Positions 46,770 to 55,919 of a stretch of DNA of 64,000 nt are shown piece by piece (position 1 is the first letter of the stretch; every line of letters starts with the position of its first letter). The notes beneath the pieces are model-generated. The model did no database searches. It saw only the letters and a program-made list of their open reading frames with translations, and had not been told where the DNA came from. The translations under genes were made by a program, and so were the position numbers. Source of the stretch: Desulfobulbaceae bacterium. Its GTDB lineage: Bacteria; Desulfobacterota; Desulfobulbia; Desulfobulbales; Desulfocapsaceae. The stretch lies in contig QKIH01000004.1 of NCBI GenBank assembly GCA_003249645.1, positions 27,394 to 91,393 on the forward strand. Direction: 5' to 3'.

Positions 46770-46797
46770 GCTCCTGTCTACTCAAACAGACAGGAGC
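46770..46797 (+). terminator. Terminator of pntAB
   Basis: GCTCCTGTCT and AGACAGGAGC form a perfect 10-bp stem with an 8-base loop. Little T follows. The rest of the 331-bp gap to the kinase gene at 47080 is without recognisable features. Confidence 0.75.
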
Positions 46798-47079
46798 ATG
46801 TCAGCTCCTTTTGTGCCCCTGTTTCCTTCCCTGTAAAATGCCGTGTTTTCGATTTGTTAAAAACGTTCGTCATCATTTCTTACAGGTTGATGTTTCGATG
46901 TAATTGCCTCGAAATATACGTGGAAGACCGTCTGGGCAATGATGCGTCAAGCCTGACAGATCGAAAGGATGACTGATTTGCATATTCCTGACATATTTTG
47001 GTAAGCTTGTAAAAATGTTTTAATTGCAGTTCGTGTTCTGGGGAATAGAACAATAAAAGCAATTGAACTGGATCTGAAT

Positions 47080-48570
47080 ATGTCAAAGTCGAGTACGAAG
47101 AACATTCTGGTTGTCGATAATAACCCGGTGATCATCAAGCTAATGACCGAATTACTGGAAAATTACGGTCATGCTGTTCGTTCTGCCGGAGATGTATTCG
47201 ACTGTCTTGATATGTTCTCTCAATGGGTTCCCGATATTATCTTTGTCGACCTGATTATGCCGAAGATCGGTGGTGAAGATCTGTGCCGGATTATTCGAGG
47301 CCGTTCCGAACTAAAACAGTGCTATCTCGTGATCGTTTCAGCAGCTGTGCTTGAACAAAAAGAAGATATGCTGAAATACGGTGCCGATGAATATATTGCT
47401 AAAGGTCCTTTCAAAGAAATGTCCGGGCATGTTCTGCAGGCAGTCAAAAATTGCGGACAACGAAAATCAGGCTCTGGACATACCATTAAAGGAGCGGAAG
47501 ATCTTCATCCTCGTCAGGTAACCCGTGAACTTCTTGAACAGAATGATCACTTCAGAATAATCCTCAACTCCATTTCCCAGGGAATAATCGAGGTTGATGA
47601 GAACCGGATTGTTTTTGTCAACTCCCGTGCAGGTATGCTGGTGGGCCGAAGCAGGGAACAGATGCTCGGTTATGATTACCGGCATGTGCTACCGTCTTCC
47701 CTTCTGCAGGTGCTCTCTGCAGTTGATGATCCGGAGGAATATTTTCCTTTCACAGTGAATCAGCCGGCAATCCGGATGAATGAGAGGCAGGTGGTAATTG
47801 AGACCTTCAACTCACCGAAAGAGGGCAGCACGATTATTATGCTTACCGATGTAACTGAGCGCAAAAAAATGGAATCGGTAATGGAGGCAACCAATCTTAA
47901 TGAGAATCTGGGCTTCATTTTCTCCGGCATCCGCCATGAGATAGGCAATCCGATCAACTCCATAAAAATGGCTTTGAGTGTGCTGCAGCGAAACCTGCAA
48001 ACCTATGACCTTGAAACAATAGATGATTTTGTTTCGCGCTCGCTGGATGAAGTGGTCAGAATTGAATATCTTCTGACTGCATTGAAAAATTACAGTCTTT
48101 TTGAAACGCCTATTACAGAAAAACTGTCTGTATCTGAGTTCATAAATAACTTCATGAGCCTGGTTCGAAGTGATCTGAACCAGAAAAACATCGATATTGA
48201 GATAGACGTAAACGACAGGGATCTCACGGTTTTGGCAGACAGCCGTGCTCTTTATCATGTCATGCTCAACCTGATTACCAATGCCGCTGACGCCATACAG
48301 GATATGGATGCAGGAAAGGTCACTATAGAGGCAAGAAGAAATGAGAGAAGAGTCGAGATCAGAGTCGTTGATAACGGCAAGGGCATCTTACCAGACGATC
48401 AAAAATATCTCTTCCAGCCATTTTTTACCTCGAAGGCCAAGGGAACAGGGCTTGGCTTGGTAAATGTCAGAAAAATGCTTGTTGCCATGAACGGCAGCGT
48501 CGAGCTGATGAGTTATCCAGGACACGGCACTACTGTCTCCGTCAAACTGCCCGGAGCGGAACATGCGTAA
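47080..48570 (+). CDS. Receiver-PAS-histidine kinase
   Basis: A 496-residue cytoplasmic kinase. Receiver at ~8-125 with Asp in IIFVDLIMP and Lys in YIAKGPF; PAS at ~155-265 (IILNSISQGIIEVDENR); dimerisation helix with the His in IRHEIGNPINSI near 288; GHKL ATPase with N box NLITNAADAI near 400 and VDNGKGIL and GTGLGLVNVRK. No membrane segment. Its stop overlaps the start of the NtrC-type gene by 8 bp, so the two form a two-component pair. Confidence 0.92.
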   Translation: MSKSSTKNILVVDNNPVIIKLMTELLENYGHAVRSAGDVFDCLDMFSQWVPDIIFVDLIMPKIGGEDLCRIIRGRSELKQCYLVIVSAAVLEQKEDMLKYGADEYIAKGPFKEMSGHVLQAVKNCGQRKSGSGHTIKGAEDLHPRQVTRELLEQNDHFRIILNSISQGIIEVDENRIVFVNSRAGMLVGRSREQMLGYDYRHVLPSSLLQVLSAVDDPEEYFPFTVNQPAIRMNERQVVIETFNSPKEGSTIIMLTDVTERKKMESVMEATNLNENLGFIFSGIRHEIGNPINSIKMALSVLQRNLQTYDLETIDDFVSRSLDEVVRIEYLLTALKNYSLFETPITEKLSVSEFINNFMSLVRSDLNQKNIDIEIDVNDRDLTVLADSRALYHVMLNLITNAADAIQDMDAGKVTIEARRNERRVEIRVVDNGKGILPDDQKYLFQPFFTSKAKGTGLGLVNVRKMLVAMNGSVELMSYPGHGTTVSVKLPGAEHA

Positions 48571-49951
48571 TTCAAGATCAAGCCTGCTGATAATTGATGA
48601 TGACCGTCTGTTCTGTGATTCGATAGCAAGGTATTTTGCAGATTCATTCTTTAATGTGATCTCCTGTTATAACGGGCTGGAAGGGATCGAAAAATGCAAA
48701 AAGCACAAGGTTGATGTTATTCTGCTTGATCAACAGCTACCGGATGCAACTGGAATGGAGCTCTGCGGCAATCTGCTTGAGATAAACGAGCAGGCCAAGA
48801 TTATTTTTATAACAGCATTTCCGAGTTTCAGGCATGCTGTGCAGGCCTTGCGTAACGGGGCATATGATTATCTCTCGAAGCCTTTTGAGCTTGAAGAGCT
48901 TGAACTTGCAGTCAAACGTGCCTTCAGAACCGTTGAACTCGAGCATTTGGAGGAGTTGCAGCAGTACCACAACAAGAGGGAATCGAATGAAAATGTCCTG
49001 ATCGGCAGAGACAACGGCCTGGAAAAGATCGATCATTTGATTAATCTGGCGGCAGCTAACAATGCCCCGGTCTTGATAACCGGTGAAACAGGAACCGGCA
49101 AAACAGTGGTTGCTAAAGCCATTCATTACCGGCAGCCTCATATCAAGGGGGCTTTTGTATCCATCAATTGTGCAGCCCTGCCGGAAACCCTGATCGAATC
49201 TGAGTTCTTCGGTCATGAAAAGGGGGCATTTACAGGTGCTGATGTCCAGAAGAAAGGCCTTTTTGAGATGGCTGCCGGCGGGACGCTGTTTCTTGATGAA
49301 ATCGGTGAGCTGCCTATGCATCTCCAGGCCAAATTACTTGGTGTGCTCGATGACGGCAGGTTCAGAAGAATCGGCGGGCAATCGTATCTTCAGGCCAATG
49401 TCCGTGTCATTGCGGCAACCAATGTTGATCTCCAGGCAGCCATTGGTAAAAAAGAGTTTCGTGAAGACCTCTATTACAGGATGAGTGTCATGCACATGCA
49501 TCTTCCTCCGCTTCGTGAGAGAGCCGGCGATATTGAAGAGCTTTGCCGTTTTTTTCTTGCAGGAGCGGCCCCGGACCAGCGGCTAAGGATTCCTGCAGAA
49601 GAGCTTACAGTATTGCGTTCTTACAGCTGGCCCGGCAACGTTCGTGAATTGAAAAACATAATCGAACGAGCTGTTATCCTCAGATCTGGAAATGGTATTT
49701 ATCCCTCATCGCTTCTTGTGTCTGACAATATGCATGAAGCCTCGGACAGGGTATGTTCTCTGGGGTTTACACTGTCCGGCAGCAGTGCTCAATCCGTCTC
49801 TTTGTCAGAGGTGGAAAAAAAACATATTTGCCAGACCCTCGATTCTCTCCAATATAATCATACTCAGGCTGCAAAAGTTCTTGGCATTGCCCGATCAACA
49901 TTACTGCGTAAAATACAGCAGTATGATATTCAATCCGGTGTCTCAAAATAG
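48563..49951 (+). CDS. NtrC-type sigma-54-dependent response regulator
   Basis: A 462-residue activator. Receiver (~8-120, Asp in [10 protein letters not shown], Lys in YLSKPFE); AAA+ domain ~150-380 with Walker [10 protein letters not shown], the sigma-54 contact loop GAFTGAD, Walker [12 protein letters not shown]; and a Fis-type helix-turn-helix at the C-terminus ([16 protein letters not shown]). It opens sigma-54 promoters when phosphorylated, presumably by the kinase directly upstream. A near-consensus sigma-54 promoter lies 120 bp downstream of its stop and is an obvious candidate target. Confidence 0.95.
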   Translation: MRNSRSSLLIIDDDRLFCDSIARYFADSFFNVISCYNGLEGIEKCKKHKVDVILLDQQLPDATGMELCGNLLEINEQAKIIFITAFPSFRHAVQALRNGAYDYLSKPFELEELELAVKRAFRTVELEHLEELQQYHNKRESNENVLIGRDNGLEKIDHLINLAAANNAPVLITGETGTGKTVVAKAIHYRQPHIKGAFVSINCAALPETLIESEFFGHEKGAFTGADVQKKGLFEMAAGGTLFLDEIGELPMHLQAKLLGVLDDGRFRRIGGQSYLQANVRVIAATNVDLQAAIGKKEFREDLYYRMSVMHMHLPPLRERAGDIEELCRFFLAGAAPDQRLRIPAEELTVLRSYSWPGNVRELKNIIERAVILRSGNGIYPSSLLVSDNMHEASDRVCSLGFTLSGSSAQSVSLSEVEKKHICQTLDSLQYNHTQAAKVLGIARSTLLRKIQQYDIQSGVSK

Positions 49952-50070
49952 GACACTGCCCGAAAGCGAGTCATCTCAAAATGCTACACTTGATTGATAT
50001 GTAAATCTAACTGTTTCCTAACTAATCGAATGCATTGATTTAATCAAAAATAATATTTTTGTGCTTATGC

Positions 50071-50087
50071 CTGGCACGAAATATGCC
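50071..50087 (+). promoter_or_regulatory. Sigma-54 promoter
   Basis: CTGGCACGAAATATGCC matches the sigma-54 consensus (TGGCACG-N4-TTGC) with one mismatch in the -12 element and exact GG-GC spacing. It is 52 bp before the receiver-DUF4388 gene at 50139. Adjacent upstream is an NtrC-type activator gene, which supports the reading. Confidence 0.8.
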
Positions 50088-50138
50088 TAAGTAAAAGACA
50101 GGTGACGAACGGAGTTAAATCTTGGCGAAGGGTTACGT

Positions 50139-51380
50139 ATGAAGCAGGTGCTCATAGTTGATGACGAAGTCAGTTTGCTCAAAAGTATCGAGGTCGGCCT
50201 GAAAAACTACCGTGATCAGTTCGGGGTATTAACGGCCCATAACGGCAGAGAGGCCGTTGATGTGCTCCGATCCAATCCGGTCGATCTGGTCATTTCTGAT
50301 CTGCGCATGCCTGAGATGGACGGCTTCGAGCTGCTGGCGATTATTTCTGCTGCCTATCCCTTTCTTCCGGCAATTGTCATGACAGCTTTTGCAACACCTG
50401 ACATCGAAGAGAGACTTAATTTTGCAGGCTCTTATCGACTGCTGGAAAAACCGCTGGATTTTGAAAAACTGGCAGAGGCGATAACTGAAGGTCTGCAGCA
50501 GGAAAGCAAAGACGGTTCTGTCGCAGGATTTTCATTGGAAAATTTTCTGCAGCTTCTAGCAATGGAGAAAAAGACAAGTCTGCTTTATGTGAAAGGCGAG
50601 GGCAGAGATGGCTATATCTTTCTTGATCGAGGGGAGATCAGAGCCGTTATTTCCGGAGAGTTGAAAGGTGAAGAGGCCTTTTATGCCCTTCTGGGGTGCG
50701 GCTCTGTACAGCTTACCTTTAAAAAACTGCCGAAAAAGAAAGTTGTACGAATGATTAATAAGCCTCTGATGACCCTGCTGGTTGAGGGTATGCAGAGAAT
50801 TGATGAATACCGTGAAGCGTGTGAAAACCTTAACCGGGAAACGCAGCAGGATGAGATGATCGAAGGGATGCCTGCCGAGTTACCTGATGAGCAGGCATTT
50901 GAAACCGGGCAGCAGGAAGCAGTGGAACCTACAGCGGGAGATGATCCTGATGTATCTGACAAACCTATTATCATAGGAGATGACAAAATGGGTAAACTTG
51001 AAGATACCTTAAACAAACTGGTTGACGTAGATGGTTTTCTGGCAGCGGGCATCTTTTCACCGAATGGAGAGATGGTTGCACAGGTAAACAAGACCGACAT
51101 GAAGCTTGCTGAAATCGGCTCAATTGCCAATGATGTTCTGCTTAAAGCGCAAAAGGCAACCGATATTATGGCGGTAGGTAGAGGCAATTCTGTTCATGTC
51201 CAGGCGCCGAAAGCTCATGTTATTGCCCGTTGTCTGAATGAAAATACAGACTTTTCCAATACCGAGGCAGGAAAGGCGCACATCCACATGGTATTGATGC
51301 TTGACCATGATGGTAATCTGGCCATGGGTAAAATGAAGCTTGAGTCGGTAATAGGCGAGGTTGCAGGGTCGTTCAGATAA
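50139..51380 (+). CDS. Receiver-DUF4388-Roadblock-like protein
   Basis: A 413-residue regulator. Receiver ~1-115 is intact (Asp in LVISDLRMPEMDG, Lys in LLEKPLD). DUF4388/PATAN at ~130-230 (SLENFLQLLAMEKKTSLLYV). After an acidic linker, the C-terminal ~120 residues (FLAAGIFSPNGEMVAQV, then AHIHMVLMLDHDGNLAM) resemble a Roadblock/LC7-type fold as used with small GTPases. It sits behind a sigma-54 promoter and is followed by PHP and ATPase genes on the same strand (92 bp and 4 bp gaps). It could report a signal to a polarity or motility GTPase, as an inference. Confidence 0.78.
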   Translation: MKQVLIVDDEVSLLKSIEVGLKNYRDQFGVLTAHNGREAVDVLRSNPVDLVISDLRMPEMDGFELLAIISAAYPFLPAIVMTAFATPDIEERLNFAGSYRLLEKPLDFEKLAEAITEGLQQESKDGSVAGFSLENFLQLLAMEKKTSLLYVKGEGRDGYIFLDRGEIRAVISGELKGEEAFYALLGCGSVQLTFKKLPKKKVVRMINKPLMTLLVEGMQRIDEYREACENLNRETQQDEMIEGMPAELPDEQAFETGQQEAVEPTAGDDPDVSDKPIIIGDDKMGKLEDTLNKLVDVDGFLAAGIFSPNGEMVAQVNKTDMKLAEIGSIANDVLLKAQKATDIMAVGRGNSVHVQAPKAHVIARCLNENTDFSNTEAGKAHIHMVLMLDHDGNLAMGKMKLESVIGEVAGSFR

Positions 51381-51472
51381 TTTTTGATGATCTGGTCTGT
51401 TCCTCTCTGAAACATGATGAGCGGAGAGGAACGGCTGATCTGTAGGCTTTTCGATAACTGTTAAGGAGCACT

Positions 51473-52093
51473 GTGAGCTACCTTATCGATCTTCATATCC
51501 ACTCTAGAAGCTATTCTTCCTGTGCTCAGACACTAGATCCTTACCTAATTGCAGAATCACTTAACCAAAAGGGGCTGCATGGGGCAGTGCTGGCCGAGCA
51601 TGATACCCAATGGGACAGTAAGGCGTTTGCCTCATTACAGCAGCATGATAAGCGTTGTGAGTTTTTTAACGGGATGGAACTTACAACAGCTGGTAATTAT
51701 CATCTTGTTTTATTGGGCCTGAACGATGATTCAAAGATCAAAAAAGGAATGGACGCTCTAGAGGCTATCAAAAATGTTCACCGGCAGGGTGGGGCGGTCA
51801 TTCTTGCTCATCCCTTTCGCACCGGTGTCCCACCCCTTGTCGTGCTTGAAAAAATTGATGCAATGGAGCTTGGCAGTACCTCGTTTAATGAAAAGGAATC
51901 ACGGTTGAGTACTCTGGTGGCAGGGGAGTTGGGCAAACCTCTGGTCGGCAGCAGTGATGCCCATGCCTTGGAAAGAGTGGGCTGGGGCTACACAGAATTC
52001 CCGTTCAGACCGGAAGATGAATCGCATCTATGCGAAATGATAAAGAGCGGATTGGGTATACCCGTTTTGCCCAACCCTTTCATCCGGGATTGA
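51473..52093 (+). CDS. PHP-domain phosphoesterase
   Basis: A 206-residue PHP protein. Metal ligands: DLHIHSRSYSS at the start, AEHDTQWD near 42, NGMELT near 65, ILAHPFR near 105 and GSSDAHALERVG near 160. It begins at a GTG with AAGGAGCA upstream. PHP proteins hydrolyse phosphodiesters or phosphate monoesters; the substrate is not known. It lies 92 bp after the receiver-DUF4388 gene and 4 bp before the ATPase gene. Confidence 0.88.
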   Translation: MSYLIDLHIHSRSYSSCAQTLDPYLIAESLNQKGLHGAVLAEHDTQWDSKAFASLQQHDKRCEFFNGMELTTAGNYHLVLLGLNDDSKIKKGMDALEAIKNVHRQGGAVILAHPFRTGVPPLVVLEKIDAMELGSTSFNEKESRLSTLVAGELGKPLVGSSDAHALERVGWGYTEFPFRPEDESHLCEMIKSGLGIPVLPNPFIRD

Positions 52094-52097
52094 CATA

Positions 52098-52616
52098 ATG
52101 TTTATCGAACACCTTGATAAAGCATTAGTCCTTGAGAGTCTCATACCTGTACTCGAGGAGTTTGAGGAGAAAATAGTTCCTTCAGAGGTTAAGCTCCTTC
52201 CGCACAACCGGTATGCTGAGATTTATGCATGGATGTATGCATATGAGAAACGACTGAAATATCGTATTGAAGAAATCCTGAAAAACCGTCTCGGCTATGA
52301 TCACGAAAAGACACTCTTCGGGCCGGGAGGGGCTGTTTCTGAGGCCCTGTCAAATGGTTTTGCTCATGGTCATAAAAAGAATGCCGAGCTGCCACTTTAT
52401 ATGTGGGTGGCGGTTTCAATGAGAGGAATCGGCCTGACAATTCAAGACGCCGGTCCCGGATTTGCCTTTGAGAAGATATTTTCCGATTATAAGAAGGGCA
52501 ATGCTTTCTTCCATATAGCCGGTAACGGCTTTTCCTCCATTGCATCCTCAACTGCATTAAAAGCTTCATACTCTGAAGATGGGACGAGATTTGCCCTGCT
52601 TTATCTCTTTGACTGA
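52098..52616 (+). CDS. GHKL ATP-binding protein, anti-sigma-factor kinase-like
   Basis: A 172-residue protein with a single histidine-kinase-type ATPase fold and no dimerisation His domain. N box is EALSNGFAHGHKK near residue 80, G1 box is IQDAGPGFAF near 112 and G2 box is AGNGFSSIASS near 140. This is the size and layout of RsbW/SpoIIAB anti-sigma kinases, though no sigma factor or antagonist is adjacent. It is 4 bp behind the PHP gene, so co-translated. Confidence 0.75.
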   Translation: MFIEHLDKALVLESLIPVLEEFEEKIVPSEVKLLPHNRYAEIYAWMYAYEKRLKYRIEEILKNRLGYDHEKTLFGPGGAVSEALSNGFAHGHKKNAELPLYMWVAVSMRGIGLTIQDAGPGFAFEKIFSDYKKGNAFFHIAGNGFSSIASSTALKASYSEDGTRFALLYLFD

Positions 52617-52772
52617 GTTTGTCAGTGTAACCCGATAAAAACCTAACACTATATCTCTTTCTATGGGTAGGCTTGCTTTTTTACGAACAGTTCTCATTAT
52701 GTAGAACAATGTCGATTTTAATGATGGAGCAGTTTTTCGTTGTCAATATTCAAAAACAGCATGAGGATATAT

Positions 52773-53330
52773 ATGAGCAATTTGAATATACTGGGGATTT
52801 CAGGAAGCCTGAGAAAGCAGTCCCGCAACAGTGGACTTTTAAGAAAAGTGGCGGAGCTGGTGCCGGAAAACATTTCATTTTCCATTGCCGATCTGCAGCA
52901 GGTTCCATTTTACAATGCTGATATTCCAGCTGACGGGAAACCCGAAGCTGTACTGAAAATATTTGATCAGATGGCAAAAGCGGATGCCTTTATCTTTGCC
53001 TGTCCCGAATACAACTATTCACTCGCACCGGCTTTGAAGAATATTATTGACTGGGCCTCGAGACAACCCGATAATGCTCTGCTGGCAGGTAAGCCTGTGG
53101 CAATAATGGGTGCCGGCGGAGGTATGGGAACCGCGCGTTCCCAGTATCATCTGCGTCAGGTCTGTGTCTTCGTTGATCTCTATCCGCTTAACAAGCCGGA
53201 GTTTTTCTCCAGCGCATTCAGCGAAAGCTACAATGAAGACGGAGACCTTGTCGACGAGCATAAAATTGAGCAGATAAAAGAAATTATCAATGCACTGGCA
53301 CGGTGGTCAAAGACGCTTGCTGTAAAATAG
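52773..53330 (+). CDS. NADPH-dependent FMN reductase family protein
   Basis: A 185-residue flavodoxin-like protein. The phosphate-binding loop is GISGSLRKQSRNS at residues ~7-19, PEYNYSLAPALKNIIDW near 80 is the FMN-binding signature, and GAGGGMGTARSQYHLRQV follows. It reduces FMN or small electron acceptors such as quinones or chromate. I chose the ATG at 52773 with GAGGAT upstream. Confidence 0.88.
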   Translation: MSNLNILGISGSLRKQSRNSGLLRKVAELVPENISFSIADLQQVPFYNADIPADGKPEAVLKIFDQMAKADAFIFACPEYNYSLAPALKNIIDWASRQPDNALLAGKPVAIMGAGGGMGTARSQYHLRQVCVFVDLYPLNKPEFFSSAFSESYNEDGDLVDEHKIEQIKEIINALARWSKTLAVK

Positions 53331-53360
53331 GTGTCGTCTCGTTTTTCCCGGCAAGCTTGC

Positions 53361-53388
53361 TTTCAAGAAGCGTTGCTTTGAATATAAT
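53361..53388 (+). promoter_or_regulatory. Possible sigma-70 promoter of murI
   Basis: TATAAT at 53383-53388 is a perfect -10 element, with TTTCAA 16 bp upstream as a weak -35. It lies 60 bp before the murI start. Confidence 0.45.
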
Positions 53389-53448
53389 GGTAATAACGAG
53401 AACACCTGATGCTGTTTCTTCACTGATCCTTATATTTTTATTGTTGTT

Positions 53449-54273
53449 ATGAACACTATTGGACCTATTGGCGTTTTTGATTCCGGCTACGGCGGATTAA
53501 CTGTTTTAAGCAAAATTATCAGTCACCTGCCGGAATACGACTATATCTACCTCGGCGACAATGCCCGTACACCCTATGGTACAAGATCGTTTGAGGTGGT
53601 TTATGAATATACGCTGCAATCGGTCCGCAGGCTTTTCGACATGGGAGCCCACCTTGTTATCCTGGCCTGTAACACGGCCTCGGCAAAAGCGCTTCGTACT
53701 ATTCAGCAAAATGATCTTCCGGGCATCGACCCGGATCGGCGAGTTTTAGGGGTGATTAGGCCAAGCGTTGAAAAAGTGGGTGAATTGTCGGTAACCCGGC
53801 ATGTGGGAATTCTGGGTACAGCAGGTACCGTGCAGTCTGAATCATACCTCCTTGAGATTCGTAAACTCTTCCCGCAGATGCATGTTTTTCAGGAGGCCTG
53901 TCCGATGTGGGTGCCTCTGGTTGAAAATAACGAATTCAACGGGAAAGGGGCCGATTATTTTGTTAAAAAAAATGTGGATGCCTTGTTGGCCAAAGCGCCC
54001 CGGATGGACACCGTCATTCTGGCCTGCACTCATTATCCTTTGCTGCTGCCGAAAATCAGGGAGCGGCTGCCGGAAGGGGTGACCATAGTAGAGCAGGGAA
54101 ATATCGTTGCAGAAAGTCTGAAAGATTATCTCAAAAGACATCCTGAAATGAACGCCAAGTGTTCTAAAAAGGGAACCGTCAAATTTTATACAACCGAGAG
54201 TGCCGAAAAATTCAGGCAGACTGTAGGCCTGTTTTTCAGTGGGGATGTACAGGTTGAGCACATTCATTTATAA
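53449..54273 (+). CDS. murI: Glutamate racemase
   Basis: A 274-residue enzyme that makes D-glutamate for peptidoglycan. GVFDSGYGGLTVL at the start, DNARTPYGTRS near 38, the first catalytic Cys in ACNTASAKAL near 74 and the second in ACTHYPLLLP near 187 are all present. It is the last core gene on the left of the cassette-like region. Confidence 0.96.
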   Translation: MNTIGPIGVFDSGYGGLTVLSKIISHLPEYDYIYLGDNARTPYGTRSFEVVYEYTLQSVRRLFDMGAHLVILACNTASAKALRTIQQNDLPGIDPDRRVLGVIRPSVEKVGELSVTRHVGILGTAGTVQSESYLLEIRKLFPQMHVFQEACPMWVPLVENNEFNGKGADYFVKKNVDALLAKAPRMDTVILACTHYPLLLPKIRERLPEGVTIVEQGNIVAESLKDYLKRHPEMNAKCSKKGTVKFYTTESAEKFRQTVGLFFSGDVQVEHIHL

Positions 54274-54363
54274 GTTTTAGTTACAGAGACTTTATTAGAG
54301 AGATTTTTTAGTAAAGCTCGATGCCTGATTTGATTTGCCTGCAAATATTGGTCGGGACCCTCA

Positions 54364-54411
54364 AGACATAATCTCCTGCTGCCCACTGGCGGGATAGCGG
54401 AAATTATGTCT
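54364..54411 (-). repeat. attC-like palindrome downstream of the SDR gene
   Basis: AGACATAAT at 54364-54372 and ATTATGTCT at 54403-54411 are perfect inverted repeats around a 30-bp G/C-rich middle. It lies 34 bp after the SDR stop and is placed where the attC of a last cassette would be. The arms deviate from the AAC/GTT cores of standard attC sites, so this is a tentative left boundary of the array. Confidence 0.45.
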
Positions 54412-54445
54412 GGAAGATGTAGAGGATGCTATTGGCTGTTTCCTT

Positions 54446-55150
54446 TTATCTTGGAAATGCACCGTTGTTAATGTCTATGCAGGTTCCATTGATATATTCA
54501 GGACAGTCGGTTGCAAGCCAATACATTGCATTGGCAACTTCCTCCGGATAGGCAAACCTGCCTGTGTAGACAGCGCTCTTTATCGCTTTTTTTCTTGGCT
54601 CCGGTATGATCTCAAGCATATCGGTTTCAACTGGACCGGGCGCTACAGCATTCACAACAATACCTTTTGGTCCAAGGAGTTTTGCAAAGCTCTTGGTCAT
54701 GTTGATTATTCCTGCCTTGGTAACTCCGTACCAGATATCAGGGTGACCTATTTCACCGGCGATTGAAGCGTTATTGACGATACGCCCATACCCGTTTGCA
54801 GCCATCTTCTTTGATACTTCTGTTATCAATGACACAGGGGCTTCCAGATTGACTCTTAGAATCTGGCTGATTTTTTCTGACGGATAATTGTCATAAGGAA
54901 GAGCAAACATAAGTCCTGCATTATTGATCAGTACGTCAATCGCAGGTAATTGTGAAATAAGTTCCGGAATTCCGTCTATATCGTTTAAATCATATTGTAT
55001 AGTCTCGACATTTGCATGGTTCTTGAGAGAGAATTCTTTAAAATCTCTAGCCATTACAAATACTTTATATCCCGCTTCTGCAAACAGCTTTGTGGTGCAG
55101 AAGCCTATGCCTTTATTTCCGCCGGTAATTAAAACAGATTTATTGTTCAT
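54446..55150 (-). CDS. Short-chain dehydrogenase/reductase
   Basis: A 234-residue classical SDR. The cofactor turn is ITGGNKGIGF, the NNAG motif is near residue 80, the Ser is in NNASIAGEIG near 130 and the catalytic YxxxK is YGVTKAG near 142. The oxidoreductase acts on an unknown alcohol or carbonyl. On the minus strand like the cassette genes to its right, with a 111-bp gap to the next gene and an attC-like palindrome on its 3' side; the last gene of the proposed array. Confidence 0.88.
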   Translation of the reverse strand: MNNKSVLITGGNKGIGFCTTKLFAEAGYKVFVMARDFKEFSLKNHANVETIQYDLNDIDGIPELISQLPAIDVLINNAGLMFALPYDNYPSEKISQILRVNLEAPVSLITEVSKKMAANGYGRIVNNASIAGEIGHPDIWYGVTKAGIINMTKSFAKLLGPKGIVVNAVAPGPVETDMLEIIPEPRKKAIKSAVYTGRFAYPEEVANAMYWLATDCPEYINGTCIDINNGAFPR

Positions 55151-55261
55151 GATATCTTCTTGCTTGAATGGTGGATGGTACGGTTAAGGTCGTATGATTA
55201 CTCTTATCTGGTTGCCCGTAAAGAGCAGACTGAAAAGATGATTGTATGGTTTTATCATTAT

Positions 55262-55849
55262 CTAAAAAAAAGCTGCAACAGTTTCCTCTACTTCTTTGAG
55301 CCACATCGTCCTTTGTTCATGAGTGCTGGTAACTATGATATTGAACATTCGTCGATGAAAGGTATGAACACCGCATAAATCAAAAATACAATTTTTCCAG
55401 ATGGTCTCCAGCGGGTCGAGAAAAACCTTCTGCTCTCGTTCACTTTCCGTATTTGATGTGTTGAAAACCAATGCTTTTCCGGCATTGAGCAGCCCGTTAG
55501 GAACACCTTCCCCCTTGTCATTTTCAAGAAACTCATAGGCCACACCGGGTCTCATGATGCGGTCTACCCATCCTGTTAGAATTGCCGGAGGTGTTCCCCA
55601 CCAATTGGGATGGATGATGATAAAACCATCTGCTTCTGCGGCCTGCTTGCAATGCAGCGCAATTTCGCTTGAAAGCAAAGCGTCTCTTGGTATTTCTTCG
55701 GCAGGCAAAACGGGATCAAAGTTTTCTTTATAGAGATCATGAAAGCAGACATCATGGCCGTTGTCTTCCAGGGCAAATATTGCTCTGTCGGCAATGGCAT
55801 GATTAAAACTTGATGGGTCCGGATGAGCTAATATTACGGATATTTTCAT
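55262..55849 (-). CDS. NAD(P)H:quinone reductase-like flavodoxin-fold protein
   Basis: A 195-residue protein of the NQO1/MdaB/KefF-like family. The FMN loop is AHPDPSSFNHA at residues ~9-19, PNWWGTPPAILTGWVDR near 80 is the flavin/quinone-binding segment and a KEVEETVAAFF tail ends it. It probably performs two-electron reduction of quinones or similar. It lies between SDR and homocysteine methyltransferase genes on the same strand. I see no clear attC between these three genes, so they could be one cassette or a small chromosomal operon. Confidence 0.85.
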   Translation of the reverse strand: MKISVILAHPDPSSFNHAIADRAIFALEDNGHDVCFHDLYKENFDPVLPAEEIPRDALLSSEIALHCKQAAEADGFIIIHPNWWGTPPAILTGWVDRIMRPGVAYEFLENDKGEGVPNGLLNAGKALVFNTSNTESEREQKVFLDPLETIWKNCIFDLCGVHTFHRRMFNIIVTSTHEQRTMWLKEVEETVAAFF

Positions 55850-55919
55850 TTGCTGGTGTTTGCGGAATCGTATGTTAAGGCTCGTTGGTTAATCACGGCT
55901 CAATGTTGTACTGTTGCCG

